Assembly: GCA_944470555.2 (NCBI GenBank)
Contig: OX104127.1
Location: 51,202,934 to 51,266,933, forward strand
Direction of reading: 5' to 3'
Source of the DNA: Heterobilharzia americana
Taxonomy: Eukaryota; Platyhelminthes; Trematoda; Strigeidida; Schistosomatidae
DNA: 64,000 bases
Shown here: positions 56,867 to 64,000 of the stretch, one piece after another
How the letters are laid out: each line of letters begins with the position of its first letter
Position numbering within the stretch: the first letter of the stretch is position 1
Position numbers and translations under genes: made by a program
Notes under the pieces: model-generated
What the model was told of the DNA's origin: nothing
What the model saw: only the letters and a program-made list of their open reading frames with translations
Database searches by the model: none

Positions 56867-58689
56867 GTTATGGAGTGGCTATCATGATGTCCCCTTGAAG
56901 AGCATCGAAGGTTCTCATGCAGTGGGAACCAATCTTATCCTCCAGGATCATGACAGCAAGGTTCAACTCAAAAGGAAGGAAGGAAGGTCACAATCATACA
57001 ATGCTACACCACGCACCCACAAATAATGCAGAGCAATAGAAAAAGGAGGAATTCTACAGACAACTGCAATGTGCACTGAACGAGACCTCAGTTGGTGATA
57101 TCAAAATTGTAATGGGTGGGGGCGACATGAATGGCAAACTGGGAGGGGACAACACAGGAAGAGAACTAACCCATTGACCGAGCAGCGCTCGGTGAGGTGA
57201 TGAACGAGAATGGAGAATTGTTTGCAGAATTCTGTGTATTCAGCGATTTGGTGATTGGAGGTGGGGTAGTGTGTTCAAGCACAAGGATATCCACAAAGCA
57301 ACATGGATTTGAGTTCACCACATAGACATACTAAAAATCAGATCGACTTCATCTGAATTTGAAGAAAGTGGAGACGCAGCCTACTTGACACAAGGTCAGT
57401 CAAGAGGAGGAGCAGATGTAGGCTCATACCACTTACTATCTAGTGAAAGGAACCTTCGAATTTGGTGATAGACCACAGTTCAAGTTGAACACACAGAACA
57501 GAAACTGAACTGAAGGACGAAACTACAAGGGAAATCTTCACTTCAGTCAGCCATCAAGACAAAATGGGAGATATCGAGGGACATCCCTGAAGAAAGCTGT
57601 GTGGAAGAACACTGGAAGTCTCTGAAAGAGATGTGGAAAGAAACCTGCACAACCGTATTATGAAGGAAGAAGAAAGAAGATAAGGAATGGATCTCGACGG
57701 ACACATGGAAGCTGATAGAGGAGGGAGAGGAGGATGGTGAAGCAGAAGTTGAACCAGTGCAAGGATACACAACGAGAAGGGGAGCTGAGTACAATGTATA
57801 AAACACTGGACAGTTAAGTGAAGAAGAGTGGGTGGAAAGACAAAAGACACTTCCACGACACACTGGCAAGTGAAGCAGAACAGGCTGCAGGTAGGAGAGA
57901 CAGACACCTGACCACATTGTATCAAATAACCAGGTTACTATTTGGGAGGGAAGAGATCAACACAGATGAAGCCAATAAAAGAAAATGACGGAAATTTAAT
58001 TGCCAAAGAAAACGAACAAAGGAAACAAGAGGCTAGCCACTTCAAAAAGCTGTTGAGTGGACCACCACCTGCACTTCGTCCAGAAATACCACCAGCAACG
58101 GTAGAACTACAAGTGAACATAAATGCTGAAACAAAAGTGGAAGTCCTGAGCGCCATAAAGTTACTGAAATGCAGGAAAGCAGCATGACCAGATGGAATCC
58201 CGCCAGAAGCACTGAGAGCAGATGCAGAGACAACAGCGGACATGCACACACCACTATTGCAGAAGGTGTGGAAGGAAGGGGAGGTACCTGCCTGTTGATT
58301 GGAAGAAGGGCTATTTTGTCAAACTCCCAAAGAAGGAAGACCTAAGTCTCTGCAGGAAGTACCAAATTGCAACGCTTCGCATCATCACAGAACAGGAGAC
58401 AGGAGTGAAGCAAGGCTGCCACCTACTATCACTCATGATATTCCTGATTGTGGTCGACTGGATCATGCAACCGGTGACTGTGAGGAGCGAGAAGAGAGGG
58501 GTACGCTGGCTGCGCCGCGGAAAGGAACCTAGAAGATTTGGATTTCGCCAGTGATGACTTATGTCTGATGTCACACAAACTTGAAGATCTACAGACGAAA
58601 AGTAACAAGTTGACAGAAGAGGTAGGTCAGGGCAGCGAAGACGGGACTTCAAGTGAATATAGAGAAGACAGAGGTGATGAAGATACCCA

Positions 58690-58732
58690 ACCAACAACAA
58701 CAGCAACAACAACAACAACAGCAACAACAATG
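58690..58732 (+). repeat. (CAA/CAG)n run inside the RTE coding region
   Basis: It gives a poly-Gln stretch (NQQQQQ...) between KTEVMKIP and CPMTINGRNLKE. The sibling copy at ~880-910 has a shorter version (NQQQHQQQ). Confidence 0.85.
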
Positions 58733-59499
58733 TCCAATGACCATCAACGGGAGAAACTTGAAGGAAGTAGCCTCCTTCACCTACAACTACCTAGGCAGCA
58801 CTGCTTCAACTACAGTCGACCGTGACACACACGAAAACACCAAAGACAGTCAGGATCGGAAAGACAGCAAGACAGGCGTTGATTAACCTGAAACCAGTGT
58901 GGAGATCTCCTGCACAACACTCATCATACAGTGTGAACAACATCCAGATTTTCAACACTAAGTCAGTCAAGTCAGTGCTTCTGTATGACTAAGAGACTCG
59001 GTGCATCACGAAGGGCATTTCCAACGAACTACAGATATTCATCAACAACTGCCTTCGCTGCCTCGCTACTGAAGATCAGATGGCCAGAATAATAAGAATG
59101 AGCAGCAGGGAACTCTGACTGGCTGGCAACGAACCAAGGAAGCAAGAAGCTATCGCTCAAGGAATATGTAGTGGAAGGAAGTGGAGATGGATTGAGCATG
59201 AACTGAGAAGGCCGACTGGGGCATTGGGTGCCAAGTCAGTTGCTTGAGTGGAACCCAGATGGGAAACGAGTAGTTGGTCGTCGGTGGTGAGGGAGACATG
59301 GAGGAGATGGTGTGAGGAATAAATGAAAGCCTCCGGGCAGTCGTGGAACCAGGTCCAAAATTTTTCAGAAAGCAGAGTAAACTGGAGACGTGCTACTGAA
59401 GCCCTATGTTCCATTAGGAACCCAAGGGACTAATAATAATAATAATAAGTCTGATCCTTGTTACTTTTAACCTTTTCATAACTTATTATTTGATTTAGG

Positions 59500-60085
59500 T
59501 AACGCCACATGGTAGGGATGTGTAACACGTGTCACGGGCCCCCGCTGGATAGTGGGTAACGGGATAACTGGAGGCCAGTTGGACTGGTCCTCGAAGTGTT
59601 CTGCCCATCGTTCCATTTATCTCCTTTTTGAGGGAATCGCAGACCCATTTTTCTCTCCCATCGTCTAATTAACTATTGACTTTTTATCTCACTTTCTTTC
59701 ATAAGTGTAGATAAGTTTCTCCTATTAAGTTTCACCACAGCCTTTTCAATCTGTTCAGCCTTCACTGCCCACCCCTGTTTGCAGCTATTCCGTAGACTTC
59801 TTGTCAGCAGATGTGTAGGTTTCATCCGCTCCTCATTGTTTTCTAAGCCATAAGGATTGCGTTCGTATGTTTCCATTAATTCAAAATAATCTGCTGATAT
59901 CCACTGGCTCTTTTTGTTCAATCCCTGAAAGTCGGAAACTATCTTCATTGGTGTTTTCCAGAAGACTGGAGATGACGCCAAGCTCCTCTGGTTGAATGAT
60001 ACTATTATCTAGTCCGGATAGCTGTTGAGCCCGTTTTTCACTGAAATTGGCCTTATTACTCTCATTGTCAAGCTTCACTCGCAAT
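59500..60085 (-). mobile_element. RTE-like LINE fragment (connector before RT), minus strand
   Basis: Two overlapping frames (59,881-60,084 and 59,673-59,981), joined by a frameshift, read KLDNESNKANFSEKRAQQLS and then ADYFELMETYERNPYGLENN, NSCKQGWAVKAEQIEKA. Downstream (59,560-59,625) comes RWAEHFEDQSNWPPV. The RWAEHFED phrase and the preceding helical segment are typical of schistosome RTE-like pol between endonuclease and RT. Both ends are truncated. Confidence 0.6.
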
Positions 60086-60975
60086 AGTCATAGTATGTAG
60101 CAGTAGTCTACTCCCAATAAGTGTATTTAAAATGAGTTTATTTTTGGGAATTCTGTTCTGTGAAACTCCCTGCTGAAATTATACACTCATTCATTGAAAC
60201 ATTGAATTATGTATAATGAATAAATGAAATCATTTTCTTTGGCTTTTTTCTTAACCAATCGTTGTCTGAAATCGGTGTGTCCCTTATCATTGCTTATTCA
60301 TTTGCTAAGGAAATTCTTTCTACGTACCTTGATCATTTGTATACTTCAAGGCTTGAAGTTTAGTACGCATAAAAAGTTTATTAAATATATAATCTAGATT
60401 CTTTACCGACCATTAGACTTATAAAAACGAGAGATTAATGTATATTATGTCTGGAGTACAGAATAAACTATTCTGTTGTGACCGATGTTAATCTGTATAT
60501 AAACATGAAAAGCTTTAGTTTGGTGTTTTAAAATTCTTTAAAGATTATCATTTATGTATCATTTGCTTGGTCGATTCCATAAGATATTCAATATTTAAAA
60601 AAAAACTTTCTTAGGGGGGATAAGTTGACTAGAAAACACTTTATATGTTCAGCTTTTCGAGATGTAAATGAATTGATGTGAGTCTGTAGTGAGGATCTTA
60701 ATCAAGTAGTCTCTGCCTGCTTGGAGTGCTCACATCAACAGTCAATTAGTCATTATCAACTTGGGACTTGCCATTACTGAGTAAAAGTCCAAGTTGTCCA
60801 ACCTCATGTCAACAAATCACCTAAAAAGAAGGATAAAGAAATGAGGAAGAAAGCAATCAAAGGTGGCAGAAAGTTCTCAAAAGAAAGCAAGAAAGGATGA
60901 GAGGATACTAAAATTCAATATGACTATGAAGATAAAGATAATGTGTGAATACATCTTTTCATTGAGATCTGTTCT
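60086..60975. other. Non-coding stretch, nothing recognised
   Basis: A short purine-rich part at 60,820-60,910 gives a Lys-rich ORF of no clear meaning. Confidence 0.4.
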
Positions 60976-60979
60976 AAAT

Positions 60980-61450
60980 CAAATCACTTACTGTCTTCCA
61001 CCACCGATTTCGCTTGTTGCGTTGATCTCAGCCTGGAAGTTAACATTATCATACGCAACTCAGAACTAGAACCAATGACTTCAAGGACTGATGTAGCTTT
61101 CTAGTTTGGTCATCTCTAACATTTTTCCAGCCTGAGTCTACTTTAACTAACAATGAGACGATGCAGACTGTGAGTGGAAATGTGTAACACATGTTGGTGT
61201 CATTAAGACGATAAAGATTCACAACCTCATCAAATGACTTTCATATTTTGGCCAAAACTCTATGCCAATTCTCTATGTTACTGAGATGGTGGCATCAAAC
61301 ACGACTAATGGTATACAGACCACAGTGGTTAAAATCTGGGGGGCTTTTCATGTCATCTATTTCTTTAATGGTCATATTTCACAGCCATATAGTAAAAGAG
61401 AGTGAACTACGTTGCAGTACACTCAACCCTTAATAGACAACTGAATATCG
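60980..61450 (-). mobile_element. RTE-like LINE fragment (RT thumb), heavily decayed
   Basis: The minus-strand reading gives YMAVKYDH... and W/SVYH...CLMPP, in register with the RTE phrase LLYGCETW...VFDHRCLR..ARIWW, then HVLHISTHSLHR in place of GHVLRMPxHRLPRR. It may belong to the same insertion as 59,500-60,085, or be independent. Confidence 0.5.
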
Positions 61451-62279
61451 CAACAGCTCTAAATATGGTTAATCATGAAATATTCTAATCATCAACTTTC
61501 GTCACTGTACTATGCACTGAGGTCTTGTACAGTCTTGTATTTTACTATAAATGCGACATAGGCTGGAACTGCTTTTAATTGCCATCAAATTAAATGATCT
61601 ACCTAGTAAGTGTAAAATCTATCCATGAGATTGTACTGGGTTCGAGGTGATTTTCAGATTTCTTTTCTTTGAACTAGTTTTTTTAGTCAGCCAGCGCCTC
61701 AGAGTCATTTTAGACGTCACCATTAGTACAACTCATGTAGGTGTGAATTAGACAGTTGAGTACACTTACTCTGATCCATAAGTATTCGCTCCCGTCTGAA
61801 TAACTGTTTTGTATAGTCGTCTAGTGTAACAGAAACGTAACTACAACTCTCAAAAGGAAGTTTTAGATTCTTCATATGAAGTGCTGTGGTTGCGCGATTT
61901 TCTGAAACTCCTCGTAAGGATATTTAGGATAATAAAAACAGCTGGTTCAGCGAAGAGATTTTGTTTCGGCTACAAAGAGATAACAGCGGATGCGTAAAAA
62001 AGGTGTGACACTGGTCACTCACTCTCAGTCTCTTTCAAAGTTATTTACAAAATGAAAAGGAACTTGGTGAAGTCAGTGCACATCCTTCTCCCTTGTATTG
62101 TTGAAGCTTTAGTTATTCAAGTAGAAAAATTGGAGCTCTGTATACAAAAGGGACTTGTTCAACATTTGCTTCTTTCATGGTCTTAATCCTTAGTGTTTCA
62201 AAACGCCTTCCCACCTTATAACTCTTTCCTCCTATTGATTTCTTACATACTATCTATTACAACGTTGACTACCTTAGAT
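61451..62279. other. Non-coding stretch, nothing recognised
   Basis: No supported feature. Confidence 0.4.
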
Positions 62280-62284
62280 AACCG

Positions 62285-62412
62285 TGGTTGGACAGACTAG
62301 TATTGATACTGGACGACGATTGAAGGTGAAATGAAAATTTGGACCGTGGCCGGATTCGGACCAGCGATCACCAGGGTTCCTGCTTGGTGCTCTACCAACT
62401 GAGCTACGAGAC
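62285..62412 (-). mobile_element. tRNA-derived SINE / tRNA pseudogene (family 4)
   Basis: The minus strand has a near-perfect D arm (GTAGCTCAGTTGGTAGAGCA), an anticodon arm with loop CAGGAAC (GGA anticodon position) and a T arm GCTGG-TCCGAAT-CCGGC. The acceptor strands do not pair, so it is not a functional tRNA. It is followed by a non-tRNA tail (TTTCATTTCACCTTCAATCG). Box A and box B are good. Confidence 0.6.
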
Positions 62413-62751
62413 TCGACTTCAATCACAATGGGTTTTGCCCAACTACCATGTGAATTCCTGACGCGTTATCACCGCTTGATCGTATTCACACTGGTCTCCT
62501 ATTTAGAACTCCTTATCCCAATCCAACTGCAACTGAATTAGAGAGGGGGAGCATCATATTACATATTGCCACCTTGATAACAAGTCATTCATAAATATTT
62601 TGTCATATTACTTAACTGGTTATGCAGACTTAATCATCGTTACTTAATTTGTATGATATCTTGAGCAATACTCACTAATCTAAGTAGTTTGAAGGTATCC
62701 TGACCAACAATGGACTGGATGGTTTGAAAAACTTGGACACCGAATTAGTAT

Positions 62752-62996
62752 GATTCATCGTATAAGGTGTATTTTTACTTGTGTAATCTCGGCGTAGTAT
62801 ATTAGAATAAATACCAAAATAAACACATATTTTGTATTATTCCTCAACGTTTCGATCTTGCTAGGAAGATCCTTTTTAAGGGTATGAATCTGACATTAAG
62901 TTCTCAGGTTGTTATTCAATTTTTCGTACAGAAGGTGGTAACCTTCACGATCGTAAAGGGATTACACAAGTAAAAGTACACCTTATACGGTGAATC
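62752..62996. mobile_element. 245-bp element with 36-bp terminal inverted repeats
   Basis: Arms 62,752-62,787 and 62,961-62,996 are reverse complements at 34 of 36 positions (GATTCA.CGTATAAGGTGTA...). Inside, the minus strand has a hammerhead-like tail at about 62,838-62,890: a stem-forming GATCTT...AAGATC followed by GAAACGTTGAGG, but the expected CTGANGA reads CTTAAAA. It could be a foldback of two Penelope-like terminal repeats or a small non-autonomous element. Confidence 0.65.
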
Positions 62997-63096
62997 TAAG
63001 CTGTTTTGTATTTTTATGTCATGAAAATTTAACTTTGTTTCTTACTGTGCCTTTCGGCTACTTTACAGCATTCATAAGCATGCTGATTATTTTAGG

Positions 63097-63318
63097 ATGA
63101 GAATGATATTTTGGTTTTTCATTCCATGTATCACCTTGGATGTTGCCATGTTTAACTTGTTGCTTTCAACAAATGAAACAAGTTATACATTTTCACCAAA
63201 AAATTGTAAACGAATACAGTTATATAGTTTAGTAAATCAATTTGTCGAAAAGTGTCACATTCCGCTGAACTACTCTTCATTTTGTTATGATACTGCTTAT
63301 TTCCCATTGCTATACAGG
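63097..63318 (+). CDS. Possible exon, unidentified
   Basis: An ORF opens right after an acceptor-like GATTATTTTAG (63,086-63,096). It encodes a hydrophobic start (MRMIFWFFIPCITLDVAMFN) like a signal or membrane segment, then a Cys-containing part (CHIPLNYSSFCYDT). It runs into the SINE near 63,325, so the true end is unclear. No family recognised. Confidence 0.25.
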
Positions 63319-63334
63319 GCCGAATTACTCAACC

Positions 63335-63600
63335 GCTGTCGGCAGATGGACTCCTATGCGGGTGTCTGGATACTGGTGGATATTCATGATGTTCTGCCGA
63401 TCTTGGTGACTAGCAGAGGAATATAGGATGCATGTTTTGTCCTGTTGAGGACTCGTCAGTAGGACGCACCTGCACACCATTGACGTTTGAAGCAATGGAT
63501 ACTGGGTTCAAGCCCCACTGGGGTGGAGGTAAACCCAGATGATGCGTCCCAAATAGGGCGAAACGCGCACTCTGGATTCCTCTGCTAGTCACCAAGATCA
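63335..63600. mobile_element. Family-1 SINE foldback flanked by two outward hammerheads
   Basis: A shared module (GGACTCCTATGCGG) lies at about 63,335-63,375. Then come a minus-strand hammerhead end (63,404-63,470), a tRNA-like middle with box B GGGTTCAAGCCCC (63,504-63,516) and a plus-strand hammerhead end (63,527-63,590). The outer 22 bp (63,399-63,420 and 63,578-63,599) are perfect inverted repeats. Left core: CTGACGA, perfect stem II GTCCT-CAAC-AGGAC, but AAAA instead of GAAA. Right core: ATGATGC instead of CTGATGA, stem II and GAAA intact. Confidence 0.7.
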
Positions 63601-64000
63601 ATGTATTTCTCGTTTTCTTATATTTTATGATTGTAATCAGTTTCGTGAGCCTCCATCTGCTTTCCTTAGATAACTTCCGGTTTCTAACTTAATTTGTTAT
63701 GGCTGAATTTAGTTTGTTTGCCTCATTTTCACAAATTACGTCTAATTTAAGAGATGCGAATGGAAGTGAATGGTTTTCATTCAGGAAAATCTGTCATCCT
63801 CGTTTCAGTGGAGGCACTTTAGAATTTTGGATTCAGTATATTTAGTAGTATATCAAAAGGCTTATTTGATCTTTCAGCTACGCTTTTGCTGAATCCGTAA
63901 AGTAGAAGTTCACCATGGAACACTGACAACGTATTAAGTTGAATGGTAAGATTAGTTTTATTGTTCGACTATTCAGTAGTGGATGTGCAAGGATAGGATG
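63601..64000. other. Window end; a 48-codon ORF only
   Basis: An ATG at 63,699 opens a short frame (MAEFSLFASFSQITSNLRDA) to a stop near 63,844. It has no recognised family; it could be a small exon or chance. Confidence 0.25.

Larger units (their letters stand above)
56440..59452 (+). mobile_element. RTE-clade (SR2-like) LINE with both ends, internally deleted, dead
   Basis: The 5' open piece (56,459-56,866) has VGTWNVHTM and LLGICESRWNGSG, the first two endonuclease motifs. GGGDMNGKLGGDN near 57,115-57,155 is the third. The RT is broken: between PKKEDLSLCRK and TGVKQGCHLLSLMIF two deletions remove the fingers and motif A (junctions near 58,358 and 58,395). Motif C reads FASDD. A (CAA)n run lies at 58,690-58,732. 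The 3' end is GGAACCCAAGGGAC plus (TAA)n at 59,430-59,452. Length is about 3.0 kb, which I take to be shorter than an intact member. The 5' boundary is approximate. Confidence 0.85.

Noticed and set aside
57543..57925. Two overlapping minus-strand ORFs of 123-124 codons
   Set aside because: Antisense shadows of the RTE at 56.44-59.45 kb; composition is Ser/Leu/His-rich antisense of a charged protein.
62330..62412. Functional tRNA gene
   Set aside because: D and T arms are good, but acceptor strands do not pair and an A-C mismatch sits in the anticodon stem; it fits a SINE head better.

Overview
The window is AT-rich, repeat-dense animal nuclear DNA that I read as a blood fluke genome (genus Schistosoma; the species is not decided). 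The evidence is the repeat content: RTE-clade (SR2/SR3-like) and several CR1-clade (SR1/Perere-like) LINEs, a BEL/Pao relic, a Gypsy integrase relic, a Penelope-like fragment, and tRNA-derived SINEs carrying hammerhead ribozyme motifs, which is typical of schistosome S-alpha repeats. The one clear cellular gene has a 35-nt intron, the small-intron style of schistosome genes. No bacterial-type operons, CRISPR arrays or phage genes were seen.

Layout. 1-1.6 kb: 5'-truncated RTE element. 2.3-4.4 kb: hammerhead-bearing SINEs. 4.8-7.1 kb: an unidentified repeat in inverted orientation. 7.7-9.4 kb: CR1 and Penelope-like relics with an (AT)32 tract. 10-10.8 kb: two divergent unidentified ORFs. 14.4-17.2 kb: decayed BEL/Pao element. 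17.3-19.4 kb: decayed CR1 interrupted by an RTE. 19.9-33.3 kb: the largest structure, a nearly complete 5.7-kb CR1 (copy 1) inserted into another CR1 (copy 2), with a 3-unit ~846-bp tandem array at the junction whose units are copy1/copy2 chimeras. 35-40 kb: Gypsy integrase relic and a third, older CR1. 43.4-44.6 kb: CR1 fragment, then the ribosomal protein gene RPS12. 46-56 kb: RTE stubs, five SINE copies, a 42-bp near-perfect palindrome and a probable membrane-protein exon. 56.4-61.5 kb: three RTE segments. 62.3-63.6 kb: tRNA-like SINE, a 245-bp element with 36-bp inverted termini, and a hammerhead-flanked foldback.

Functionally the window is mostly a transposon graveyard around one housekeeping gene. 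All LINE copies carry disabling changes. Copy 1 of the 19.9-33.3 kb complex is closest to intact, with one single-base deletion seen in each ORF. The most interesting signals are the recombination-built array from two nested LINEs and the repeated outward-facing pairing of hammerhead-bearing SINE ends.
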